Origin: CAWKDC01 sp044445605
GTDB lineage: Bacteria; Pseudomonadota; Gammaproteobacteria; JABCZS01
Direction of reading: 5' to 3'
DNA: 64,000 nucleotides
Assembly: GCA_044445605.1 (NCBI GenBank)
Contig: JBIOEA010000002.1
Location: 41,461-105,460 of the forward strand
The notes under the pieces were generated by a model that worked only from the letters and a program-made list of their open reading frames with translations, did no database searches and was not told the DNA's origin. Of the stretch, positions 44,514-52,239 are shown piece by piece (the stretch's first letter is position 1; the number at the start of each line of letters is the position of its first letter). The position numbers and the translations under genes are program-made.

Positions 44514-44561
44514 ATTGTTCTGCGCTGCACGCTATTTAACGTTCGCGTTTGCTTGAACAAT
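44514..44561. mobile_element. 48-nt minimal copy of the ATTGTTC/GAACAAT element, inverted
   Basis: In reverse complement it reads ATTGTTCAAGCAAACG, 4 nt, then CGTTAAATAGCGTGCAGCGC and AGAACAAT. It matches the two ends of the 221-nt element at 39234-39454, with the 170-nt interior absent. Confidence 0.8.
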
Positions 44562-44742
44562 GCTGATTTAAATGATATAAATTAGCCCGTTGCATCAAAT
44601 AGAATTGAATGATGAATTTGGAAGAAGCATTAAAGAAAGCGATATCAAATTCATTCGCTTCGCTAGCAGGACGCCGACGATAAGCGCCCAAGAACAGTCG
44701 ATTCCTTCGGTATGTGAATTCAGGTTATGAAGCGAAGGTGAG

Positions 44743-44806
44743 AAAAATCCCCATGGCGAGTAAAGCACCTATTGAAGACGTGACAAATCAATTTTTGAAA
44801 TCTACC
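44743..44806 (+). pseudogene. 3' end fragment of a second Ntn hydrolase copy
   Basis: It matches 41970-42031, the last 20 codons or so of the hydrolase (PMASKAHIEDVTNQFLKS), with only a few substitutions. It ends just inside the hicB stop. Together with 43357-43478 it shows that a whole second copy once existed here. Confidence 0.87.
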
Positions 44807-44811
44807 CTTCC

Positions 44812-45159
44812 CTAGTGTCCAAATGGATGTCTTTCTATGCCTTCTGCCAACAAAATGCTGGCTAATGCATTGAGGCTTACACCTTCAAGTTTGGCCCGTC
44901 TAGCAAGTGCTGCATGCAGGCTTTTAGGCACACGCATACGCCATTGGCCACTATATTGCTCAGGGCTAGGTAATTCGTCATTAAATTCCTTAGCAGTGAG
45001 CAACCACGATTTCAAGGCATCCTCGGCAGCAGCCAAGGCTTCCTCAATCGTTTCCCCATCTGCCATGCAACCAGGCAAGTCTGGAAATTCTACTAGATAA
45101 CCATCGCCCTCTGACTTACTGAGGTGTCTAATGGTGACTGGGTATTTTAATTCAATCAT
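44812..45159 (-). CDS. hicB: HicB-type antitoxin
   Basis: A 115-residue antitoxin. The N-terminal part is the degenerate RNase-H-like HicB domain (GDGYLVEFPDLPGCMADGET, then EEALAAAEDALKSWL). The C-terminal part (RVPKSLHAALARRAKLEGVS) is a ribbon-helix-helix DNA-binding domain. The ATG at MIELKYPV has GGAGG 6 nt upstream; an ATG two codons earlier is too close to it. It overlaps hicA by 8 nt. Confidence 0.94.
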   Translation of the reverse strand: MIELKYPVTIRHLSKSEGDGYLVEFPDLPGCMADGETIEEALAAAEDALKSWLLTAKEFNDELPSPEQYSGQWRMRVPKSLHAALARRAKLEGVSLNALASILLAEGIERHPFGH

Positions 45160-45397
45160 TGCCATCCTCCATCATCTCTTCAATCAACATTACGAATTGC
45201 TTTATATAAATAGGTTTAATCGGTTTTCTTGCTGGTACTGTCAATTTCTTTCCTGCAGGCGTACGAAACGTCACATGGCTTGTGCCAGGCTGCCGATAAT
45301 CAATGCCAAAGCTATCGGCGATACTTTTTAAGTCTTCAATGCGCCAATCCGTTGGATTTTGTTTTAGCTTTAAAAGCCGTTTTATTGTTTTACTCAT
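45152..45397 (-). CDS. hicA: HicA-type toxin
   Basis: An 81-residue mRNA-interferase toxin of the dsRBD-like fold. The catalytic His is in QPGTSHVTFRTPAG, followed by KLTVPARKPIKPIYIKQFV. It is somewhat longer than the shortest HicA proteins, with an N-terminal extension. It is toxin-first with hicB overlapping, the standard layout. Confidence 0.93.
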   Translation of the reverse strand: MSKTIKRLLKLKQNPTDWRIEDLKSIADSFGIDYRQPGTSHVTFRTPAGKKLTVPARKPIKPIYIKQFVMLIEEMMEDGND

Positions 45398-45406
45398 ATT
45401 GTTATA

Positions 45407-45428
45407 ATGGTACCACAGGCGGTACCAT
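45407..45428. promoter_or_regulatory. hicAB operator candidate
   Basis: ATGGTACC, 6 nt, GGTACCAT: a perfect 8-bp inverted repeat located 10 nt upstream of hicA. HicB-type proteins with an RHH domain repress their own promoter. Confidence 0.7.
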
Positions 45429-45547
45429 ATTGCAAACGCATTAGGAGAAAATTTTATCTTATTGAAATATATGGATTCACAGACTTATCATTAGGCCGAC
45501 CATAGTGTCAAGTTAACTCGATAATTTCTGGGCTGGCCTTTAGAAGG

Positions 45548-48130
45548 CTACTTTCCACCGCTTTCATCTAGCAGCCATTTTAACATCAGCCTTTTTTTCA
45601 ACACTTCCATCAGTGACAAATAGGTCAGCGTAGCTAGAACAAGAAAAATGAAATAACCCATAGGCAACGGCACAAAACCAAAAAGTGTCGCGAGAGGACT
45701 AAATGGTAGCAAAACAGCGATCAAGACAATGGTGACCACACTGATGCTGAGTGCCATACTCGGTTTACTGCGCCAACAACGTTGAGCGGTTCTCACCACA
45801 AAAATAACCAATACTTGCGTAGCAAGCGACTCAACAAACCAGCCGGTTTGAAATAAACTATCTGAAGCATGAAAAACCTTGATCATGACAAAAAATGTCA
45901 GCAAATCAAACACCGTTGTTATTGGACCCAAATAGAGCATAAACTTTCGCACAATATCAATACTCCATTGCCGAGGTTTCTGTATAAACACATCATCGAC
46001 ATTGTCTGTTGCAAGCGAAATTTGTGAAATATCATAAAGTAAATTATTTAAAAGCAGCTGCGTCGCGGTAGCCGGCAAAAAGGGTAAGAAAAAAATGGAA
46101 CTTGTCATGCTGAGGGTGTTTCCAAAATTTGAACTGGTCCCAACAATGAGGTATTTCATCACATTGACGAGTGACTTCCTCCCCTCGGTGATGCCATTCA
46201 ATATGACTTTTAGACTCTGTTCCAGCAGGATAATGTCAGCCGCTTCGCGTGCCACATCTACGGCATCGGACACAGAAATACCCACATCTGCGCATTTCAG
46301 TGCCGGAGCATCATTAATCCCATCCCCCATGTACCCAACAACGTACCCACGCGCACGTAATAACGTGATAATACGTTGCTTCTGTGCCGGTGTCACTCGG
46401 GCGAACACTTGAATTTCTTCGGCTAATTTCCCCAGTGCACTGTCTGAAATGTTGTCGAGATCGCCACCCATCAAAATAGTTGTCGCATCAATGCCTACCG
46501 CATTTGAAACATAACGCGCCACTAAATCATTATCGCCCGTCAAAATCTTGATGCTGACGCCCCGCGAATACAGTTCCTGTATCACTTCTGCAACATCATT
46601 TAACGGAGGATCCATAAATGTTACCAAACCTGCAATGATCAGATTGTTTTCATCGTCTGCATGATAATCAGATTGCGGCGGCATTTCTCGGTACGCTACG
46701 GCAAGCACGCGGTAACCTTGAGCACTTTCAGTCTGAAATAACTGATTAAATTGTCGCAACGCTTCGTCATTAATCACTTCAGGTTTTCCGTCGACAAGGT
46801 AGTGCGTGCATATGGGAAGAATCAGTTCAGGTGCGCCTTTCGTGATCAGCAAGTGTGTTCCGCTTTTATCAACCACCACGCTGGCTCTGCGTCGAATAAA
46901 GTCAAAAGGGATTTCATCCATCTTGATATAAGATTGCATGTCAGGATGATGATGCCTTAAAATGGCAGCATCGAGCGGATTAATATCCACCCTGTTCAAC
47001 ACAGCCGTATCCGCGGGATTATTGATCCCCGTTCCATAAAGGCTATTCAGATACGCAAGCAATAAAACGTATTCTGAATGCTCCCCGGACAAACTGATTG
47101 ATTCTCCGAGTTCCATTTTCCCTGCGGTTAAGGTTCCCGTTTTATCACTGCATAAAATATTTATACTGCCAATATTTTGAATAGCAGATAAATTTTTAAC
47201 GATAACTTTTCCCTTGGCCATTTTTAACGCACCTTTGGCAAGCGTCACCGTCGTGATCATGGGTAACAATTCGGGAGTCATCCCTACGGCCAAAGCTAAC
47301 GCAAAAAGCAAAGATTCAATGGCACTTCGTTCCAAATACAGGTTGATGATAAATACAAACAGCACGACAAAAAACACAAGCTTCATGATAAAAAGACCAA
47401 ACCGCACCATGCCTTTATCAAATTCAGTCGGCGGTGGCGTCATATTGATACGCGAGGCAATCGCTCCAAATTCTGTACGGGATCCCGTGCACATGACCAC
47501 CGCCATCCCAGTGCCACTCACAATGGATGTGCCGGCAAAAACAGCATATTTACATTCAACAATATTATTGGGAATGACTCTGTTTGTCGGAATTTCCTTT
47601 TCCACAGGTAATGACTCACCCGTTAACGCCGCTTCTTGAACATGCAGATCCCTTGCTTTGAGCAGATATGCATCTGCAGGCACCATATTTCCGGCCACCA
47701 GTCCAATAATGTCGCCGGGAACCAGTGCCGTGGCAGGAATGTCAACCCAGGTACCCTCCCGTAATACATGGCATGTGGCCGCCACTTGTTCTTGCAGCCG
47801 TTTGGCGGCAACCAAAGAACGGTGGCTTTGAATATAATCCAGGCCAACACTGAGCATCACAATGATGATAATGATTAAAGCATTACTCATGCCGCCCGTT
47901 ACTGCCGACACGAAGGCAGCAATCAATAATATGGCGACTAAAGGATTCGCTGCATGCGAAAGAGCAATCAGCACATGTGAACGGTTTCTTTTAGGAATTA
48001 TTTCGTTTGGACCATAGGATACCCGTCTATTCTGAACCTCTTGATCACTGAGGCCCATTTCGGACGTACCCAATGCCGCCAAGGCTTGTTGGGGGTTTAA
48101 CGATAAGATTTTTTGGCTGGATTCTGGCAT
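45548..48130 (-). CDS. mgtA: magnesium-translocating P-type ATPase
   Basis: An 860-residue inner-membrane pump that imports Mg2+ in the known family. The cation-transporter N domain is at residues 1-70. TGES lies in EAALTGESLPVEKE. The phosphorylation site is LCSDKTGTLTAGK. The hinge is GYMGDGINDAPALKCADVG. The C-terminal segment DNVDDVFIQKPRQW is diagnostic of MgtA/MgtB. About ten membrane segments are visible. No mgtC-like gene is next to it. Its upstream region holds the second pair of 37-bp inverted-repeat units. Confidence 0.94.
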   Translation of the reverse strand: MPESSQKILSLNPQQALAALGTSEMGLSDQEVQNRRVSYGPNEIIPKRNRSHVLIALSHAANPLVAILLIAAFVSAVTGGMSNALIIIIIVMLSVGLDYIQSHRSLVAAKRLQEQVAATCHVLREGTWVDIPATALVPGDIIGLVAGNMVPADAYLLKARDLHVQEAALTGESLPVEKEIPTNRVIPNNIVECKYAVFAGTSIVSGTGMAVVMCTGSRTEFGAIASRINMTPPPTEFDKGMVRFGLFIMKLVFFVVLFVFIINLYLERSAIESLLFALALAVGMTPELLPMITTVTLAKGALKMAKGKVIVKNLSAIQNIGSINILCSDKTGTLTAGKMELGESISLSGEHSEYVLLLAYLNSLYGTGINNPADTAVLNRVDINPLDAAILRHHHPDMQSYIKMDEIPFDFIRRRASVVVDKSGTHLLITKGAPELILPICTHYLVDGKPEVINDEALRQFNQLFQTESAQGYRVLAVAYREMPPQSDYHADDENNLIIAGLVTFMDPPLNDVAEVIQELYSRGVSIKILTGDNDLVARYVSNAVGIDATTILMGGDLDNISDSALGKLAEEIQVFARVTPAQKQRIITLLRARGYVVGYMGDGINDAPALKCADVGISVSDAVDVAREAADIILLEQSLKVILNGITEGRKSLVNVMKYLIVGTSSNFGNTLSMTSSIFFLPFLPATATQLLLNNLLYDISQISLATDNVDDVFIQKPRQWSIDIVRKFMLYLGPITTVFDLLTFFVMIKVFHASDSLFQTGWFVESLATQVLVIFVVRTAQRCWRSKPSMALSISVVTIVLIAVLLPFSPLATLFGFVPLPMGYFIFLVLATLTYLSLMEVLKKRLMLKWLLDESGGK

Positions 48131-48227
48131 ATATACCCTGTATCATTTGTCGTGCCGCTATATCAATATAGCCTCTCTTGATCCAATCTCATTTTGGCGG
48201 GCTACAATGGGCACAACTTCTTTCTAC

Positions 48228-48318
48228 ATTTGGCTGGGATTACAAACTTTATAACCAGCCAAATCTCATTCGTCAATCACGATTTGGCTGGGTATAACAA
48301 CACGCTATTCAGCCAAAT
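48228..48318. repeat. tandem pair of 37-bp inverted-repeat units (ATTTGGCT)
   Basis: Two units have the arms ATTTGGCT and AGCCAAAT separated by exactly 21 nt (48228-48264 and 48282-48318), with a period of 54 nt. The first extends inward to 10-bp arms and the second outward to 9 bp. Geometry is identical to the pair at 17599-17690, while the arm sequence differs. Confidence 0.85.
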
Positions 48319-48418
48319 CTTTTTGCGCATTATAACCCGTTGTTTATGAAGATATTTTCATCGTCATTCTCTTTGGGCAGGGCATTTAAACATGTATCAT
48401 CAAGAAAATCCTGATTGT

Positions 48419-48447
48419 TTGACTCAAAACAGGATTTTAGGTTAAAT
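48419..48447 (+). promoter_or_regulatory. promoter of the ankyrin-like gene
   Basis: TTGACT, a 17-nt spacer and TTAAAT. The predicted start is near 48454, with a leader of about 23 nt. Confidence 0.55.
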
Positions 48448-48476
48448 TTAAAGCCCTTATCTGACATGAGTCTCAC

Positions 48477-49982
48477 ATGAAGTTCCAAAAGATAATCAAT
48501 ACGCTACTCGAACTCAATGCAAAAATGAATAGACCAAAATTAGTCATGACTCCTGCTCAAGCTGAAGATATGATCACCACGAAAGCCGAGCTCAAAGCCC
48601 TCGCCAAGGATGAGCATACGAACTCAATAGCGATAAAGGTTTTTTTATATGAACGTTGGGAACGCATCAAAAATCAGTCATCTAATTATCATCGTTGGCC
48701 GTTAAGCCCCATGAATGAGATTTGCATCGAACTGGCAAATGCGATTAACCCTTACGCATTAACGGCACTTATCATGCCAAAAAAGCACCCACGGCAGACG
48801 CGCAAGGGGCTCACGAAACGCGACCTGTACACGCATGACGAAAAGGGTTTTACACCTTTCTATTATGTCGTTATACAAAATGATATCGATTCGCTGGAAG
48901 ACATGGTTCATGTGGCAGGCAAAGACATTTTAAAATATAAATTTGGCCCTGAAGAATTTCATACGCCACTGACAACAGCGGCGCTTCACAGCAATGAAAC
49001 AATGCTTAAAAAAATAATTGAAATGTTAGGGCCGGATGCATTTGCTCCTCTCGGAGAGCAGCCTCTTCATTGGCTTGCTTATCAAGAATATAGCGTGAAT
49101 ACATGTAAAATGGCAGACATATTGATTGAGGAGGCCGCGGCTGCAGGAGCTGATTGTTTTTTGAATACTCAAGGCGCTCATCGCAATTTCTGGGGGAAAA
49201 CCCCGTTCGAGATTGCCTTGTATACCAATAACTGGACGTTCTTCGCTGGCTTTTTAATTCGTAGGGGAGCGGATGTCAACATCAATGACGAGCTGCATCA
49301 AGCCTGGAAAAAAAATAGTTGCCTACTCCCCGCTCTTATCGAGCGAAAAGATATTGGCACCTTGGCAAAGAAAAATGACAAAAATTCAATCATGCTTGAC
49401 CATCTCCTCCGTGATACGCTGAATCATTATAGAAATAGTCATTCTTTTTCCGTCTCAGGCATTAGAAACCTGGTTGAAGCCGGCGCCCAGATTAAACCGA
49501 GTGATTGCGATTTAACTTGCGGCCTACTCAAATGGCAGGGAGGCATTAGCCTTGCAGCACTTCTCTCACAAAATGACATATTTGATCAATGCGAATTTAA
49601 AGAACTGTGCGAGATTCTAAGACCAGATGAACACACTACATCACGTTTAATTATTCTGTACGCCCGCGGCCTTGTCAGCAGACTCTCCCTCTTTGATCCA
49701 TCAACACTTCCCACCATGAGCAGCGAACTTCAACTTGAATTAAAAGATGTAGACACGGCCATTGAAACCATCGAAAAAGTGGATAGACTTCGGATTGAAA
49801 TACTCAAGGTCCAAAAAATCAATCGCGAAAAACCGAACTTTTCCTTTTCCATTTTCAGCTTCTCAAGCAAATTAACCGGCGACTATGCCAGGCTTCCAGA
49901 GAATTTGAGGGGGCCGTTGATAGGGTCGTCTCATCCCGACTTCAACATGAACGGCGACAAAAAAATCACCGCAACTCTGTAA
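48477..49982 (+). CDS. ankyrin-like repeat protein, 501 residues
   Basis: A soluble protein without signal peptide. Residues of about 120-275 show degenerate ankyrin repeats: DEKGFTPFYYVVIQNDIDSL, FHTPLTTAALHSNETMLKKI, GEQPLHWLAYQEY and GKTPFEIALYTNNW with RRGADVNINDELHQAW. Further weak repeats may extend to residue 390 (IRNLVEAGAQIKPSD). The C-terminus is Ser/Phe-rich and then polar. Ankyrin proteins are frequent type IV effectors in intracellular gammaproteobacteria; secretion is not shown here. No ribosome site is obvious. Confidence 0.8.
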   Translation: MKFQKIINTLLELNAKMNRPKLVMTPAQAEDMITTKAELKALAKDEHTNSIAIKVFLYERWERIKNQSSNYHRWPLSPMNEICIELANAINPYALTALIMPKKHPRQTRKGLTKRDLYTHDEKGFTPFYYVVIQNDIDSLEDMVHVAGKDILKYKFGPEEFHTPLTTAALHSNETMLKKIIEMLGPDAFAPLGEQPLHWLAYQEYSVNTCKMADILIEEAAAAGADCFLNTQGAHRNFWGKTPFEIALYTNNWTFFAGFLIRRGADVNINDELHQAWKKNSCLLPALIERKDIGTLAKKNDKNSIMLDHLLRDTLNHYRNSHSFSVSGIRNLVEAGAQIKPSDCDLTCGLLKWQGGISLAALLSQNDIFDQCEFKELCEILRPDEHTTSRLIILYARGLVSRLSLFDPSTLPTMSSELQLELKDVDTAIETIEKVDRLRIEILKVQKINREKPNFSFSIFSFSSKLTGDYARLPENLRGPLIGSSHPDFNMNGDKKITATL

Positions 49983-49993
49983 ATCATCTCAAA

Positions 49994-50425
49994 TCAGTCC
50001 ACCCAATTTTCTACTTTAAGCCCGGGAAATCGTTTAAACTCGCGCACGTTATTTGTAATCAGTGTGCACTTTAAACTCAAGGCATGAGAGCCGATCATTA
50101 AATCTTCTGATCCAATCACCTGCCCTTTTGCTTCAAGATATGCGCGTATCTCTCCGTATACAGCCGCAGCCTCATAACCAAATGGCTCAATGCATAATCG
50201 AGAAATAAATGAATTTATTATTGTCTCATTGATATTGGGTTCGCCCGTGTTTTTGCTTTTTTTATGGTGCCAATGATTTCTTGCAACCCAATACCGTAAC
50301 TCTGCCAGGCTCACGCTAGAAATCATACAAGCATCTGCAGGAATGCTTTGGAAATGCTTTAATACTTTTTCCGGCCTGTGCTTGATAATATAGCTACAAA
50401 TATTCGTATCTAACATATACTGCAT
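49994..50425 (-). CDS. vapC: VapC-type PIN-domain toxin
   Basis: A 143-residue PIN ribonuclease. The acidic active-site residues appear in YMLDTNICSYII (Asp near 6), SVSLAELRYWV (Glu near 41), IGSEDLMIGSHAL (Asp near 107) and TLITNNVREFKRFPGL (Asn where many members have Asp). It contains a slightly longer loop (HHKKSKNTGEPNINET) than usual. It is preceded 2 nt upstream by vapB. Confidence 0.92.
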   Translation of the reverse strand: MQYMLDTNICSYIIKHRPEKVLKHFQSIPADACMISSVSLAELRYWVARNHWHHKKSKNTGEPNINETIINSFISRLCIEPFGYEAAAVYGEIRAYLEAKGQVIGSEDLMIGSHALSLKCTLITNNVREFKRFPGLKVENWVD

Positions 50426-50427
50426 TT

Positions 50428-50658
50428 TTAGAAATCTTCCCTTTTTTGTGGTAATTGTTGGTGACGGTCCAATGAAAAATCATCGGTAAGCCGTGGCGTT
50501 TTATGAAAAAAATCGTCCCAGGAAGCAGGCTTTGGCCTGATGAGCAACCCATCGGCTACCCTTTCAATCCATACCTCTTGCGTATCAAAGCGATACTCTT
50601 TTGGAATACGCACGGCTTGCGTGCTCGGCCCATTGGTGAATACTGTGCTTGCTTTCAT
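50428..50658 (-). CDS. vapB: VapB-type antitoxin
   Basis: A 76-residue antitoxin of the AbrB/SpoVT type. The N-terminal KASTVFTNGPSTQAVRIPKE is the DNA-binding swapped hairpin. The C-terminal part (SWDDFFHKTPRLTDDF) is the typical toxin-wrapping tail. AGGAGG lies 4 nt before this ATG, whereas the longer in-frame start has none. Confidence 0.92.
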   Translation of the reverse strand: MKASTVFTNGPSTQAVRIPKEYRFDTQEVWIERVADGLLIRPKPASWDDFFHKTPRLTDDFSLDRHQQLPQKREDF

Positions 50659-50680
50659 AAGCCCTCCTGCATATATATTA

Positions 50681-50709
50681 ATTATATATACTATACAAGC
50701 CCAGGTCAA
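50681..50709 (-). promoter_or_regulatory. vapBC promoter
   Basis: On the minus strand: TTGACC, a 17-nt spacer and TATAAT. The surrounding TA-repeat tract (50671-50690) lies across the -10 and is the likely VapB/VapBC binding area. Confidence 0.75.
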
Positions 50710-50770
50710 GTCATTAGTACTCACGCTCTTATAGAAAAGAGGCATTTACGCAACAAAGGCAAAAAACCAC

Positions 50771-50790
50771 TGGATTTTTCGAAAAATCCA
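50771..50790. promoter_or_regulatory. 20-bp perfect palindrome upstream of rho
   Basis: TGGATTTTTCGAAAAATCCA. It lies between the vapBC promoter and the rho leader. It could be a protein-binding site or a bidirectional hairpin; there is no long T tract after it. Confidence 0.6.
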
Positions 50791-50876
50791 TGATATTGTT
50801 AGGAAAGTCCCCCCTCCTATGGGTGCGGCAAAAAAACAGCTTATCTCCTCCTAGTATATGTGAAGAAATCCAAACC

Positions 50877-52142
50877 ATGACAACTCATCTTAATGATTTA
50901 CAAAGCAAATCTGTCCAAGAACTTATTACCATTGCCAATAAAGGCCATGCCGATAACATTGGACGAGTACGTAAACAAGACCTCATTTTTAGCATCCTGA
51001 AAGACTACGCCCAGAACGGCGAAGAAGTCATCGGTGATGGCGTATTGGAAGTCCTGCAAGACGGCTACGGCTTCTTGCGCTCCCCTGAAGCCTCCTATTT
51101 GGCAGGTTCAGATGACATCTACGTCTCCCCTGCTCAAATCAGACGGCTAGGCCTCCAAACAGGCGACAACGTCATGGGCCCCATCCGTATGCCTAAAGAA
51201 GGCGAACGCTATTTCGCTCTCCTCAAAGTGGACCAAGTCAATTTTGAGCCTGCAGAAAACTGCCGCAATAAAGTATTGTTCGAAAACCTTACCCCATTGT
51301 TCCCGAACCAACGTTTACGCATGGAACGTGGCAATGGCTCGACAGAAGACATTACTTCTCGGATCATTGACCTGATTGCCCCCTGCGGCAAGGGCCAACG
51401 TGCATTGATCGTATCGCCGCCGAAGGCCGGTAAGACAATGATGCTGCAAAATATCGCGCAATCGATCGCAGAAAATCATCCCGAATGCTACCTCATCGTA
51501 TTGTTGATCGACGAACGTCCTGAAGAAGTGACGGAAATGGAACGCTCAGTACGCGGCGAAGTCGTTGCATCCACGTTTGATGAACCACCTGCTCGTCACG
51601 TTCAAATCGCTGAAATGGTTATCGAAAAAGCTAAACGCTTGGTCGAACATAAACATGACGTCGTGATTCTTCTGGATTCGATTACCCGCTTGGCACGTGC
51701 CTACAATGCGGTCGCACCATCATCAGGTAAAGTCCTCACCGGCGGTGTGGATGCTAATGCATTACAACGTCCCAAACGCTTCTTCGGTGCTGCACGTAAT
51801 ATCGAAGAAGGCGGCAGCTTGACCATTATCGCCACTTGCCTCGTCGATACGGGATCCAAAATGGACGAAGTTATTTACGAAGAGTTTAAAGGTACCGGTA
51901 ACATGGAATTGCATTTAGAACGCCGTATTTCTGAAAAAGGCGTGTTCCCTGCGGCGAATATTAATTCGAGCAGTACCCGTCGTGCAGACTTGATTGCCAA
52001 ACCCGAAGAATTGCAAAAAATTACGATCCTTCGTAAATTGCTGCATTCAATGGAACCCTTGGCTGCCATTGAGTTCTTGATCGAGCGCTTGCGCAATACC
52101 AAGACCAATGACGAGTTCTTTGACTCGATGAAACGGCAATAG
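50877..52142 (+). CDS. rho: transcription termination factor Rho
   Basis: RNA-dependent ATPase that ends transcription. With the start MTTHLNDLQSKSVQ it has 421 residues, as in E. coli. The N-terminal RNA-binding domain contains DGVLEVLQDGYGFLRSPEASY. Walker A is VSPPKAGKTMMLQ and Walker B is VVILLDSITRLARAYN, followed by the Q-loop region TGGVDANALQRPKRFFGAARN. The reading frame is open for 29 codons upstream without a ribosome site. A leader of at least 80 nt may mediate autoregulation, as known for rho. Confidence 0.97.
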   Translation: MTTHLNDLQSKSVQELITIANKGHADNIGRVRKQDLIFSILKDYAQNGEEVIGDGVLEVLQDGYGFLRSPEASYLAGSDDIYVSPAQIRRLGLQTGDNVMGPIRMPKEGERYFALLKVDQVNFEPAENCRNKVLFENLTPLFPNQRLRMERGNGSTEDITSRIIDLIAPCGKGQRALIVSPPKAGKTMMLQNIAQSIAENHPECYLIVLLIDERPEEVTEMERSVRGEVVASTFDEPPARHVQIAEMVIEKAKRLVEHKHDVVILLDSITRLARAYNAVAPSSGKVLTGGVDANALQRPKRFFGAARNIEEGGSLTIIATCLVDTGSKMDEVIYEEFKGTGNMELHLERRISEKGVFPAANINSSSTRRADLIAKPEELQKITILRKLLHSMEPLAAIEFLIERLRNTKTNDEFFDSMKRQ

Positions 52143-52153
52143 GGATACCAGCC

Positions 52154-52222
52154 TTCTATGTCTTAGGCCCCCTTTGGTAAAAGGGGGCAGCCTGTAGGGA
52201 CGAAACATGTTTCGCCCCTACA
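52154..52222. repeat. REP-like repeat element, copy 3 (after rho)
   Basis: TTCTATGTCTTAGGCCCCCT, then the hairpin CCCCCTTT-ggta-AAAGGGGG, then GTAGGGACGAAACATGTTTC with CGCCCCTAC. It is the reverse complement of copy 2, minus its CCCGCCTCGGAATACTCGG module. The G+C-rich hairpin may act as a weak terminator after rho. Confidence 0.88.
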
Positions 52223-52239
52223 ATAGAGGTTAAATTTTT

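Larger units (their letters stand above)
44486..44811. other. 326-nt gap with element remnant and Ntn hydrolase 3' fragment
   Basis: It contains the 48-nt element, the TTATGAAGCGAAGGTGA block that pairs with 38993-39012, and the 3' fragment listed next. 44562-44720 shows no recognisable gene. Confidence 0.7.
48131..48476. other. 346-nt intergenic region between mgtA and the ankyrin-like gene
   Basis: It contains the pair of inverted-repeat units at 48228-48318, a related half-site at about 48191-48198 and a promoter for the plus-strand gene at 48419-48447. I see no Mg-sensing leader or PhoP box that I could defend. Confidence 0.6.

Noticed and set aside
38993..44745. Composite transposon bounded by inverted elements at 39.0 and 44.5 kb
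   Set aside because: No transposase is encoded, and the remnant of the duplicated hydrolase lies outside the right-hand element, so the elements do not form a clean boundary.
48131..48476. Mg-sensing riboswitch or PhoP box in front of mgtA
   Set aside because: I could not identify a conserved M-box core or a direct GTTTA repeat with the right spacing; only the inverted-repeat units are clear.
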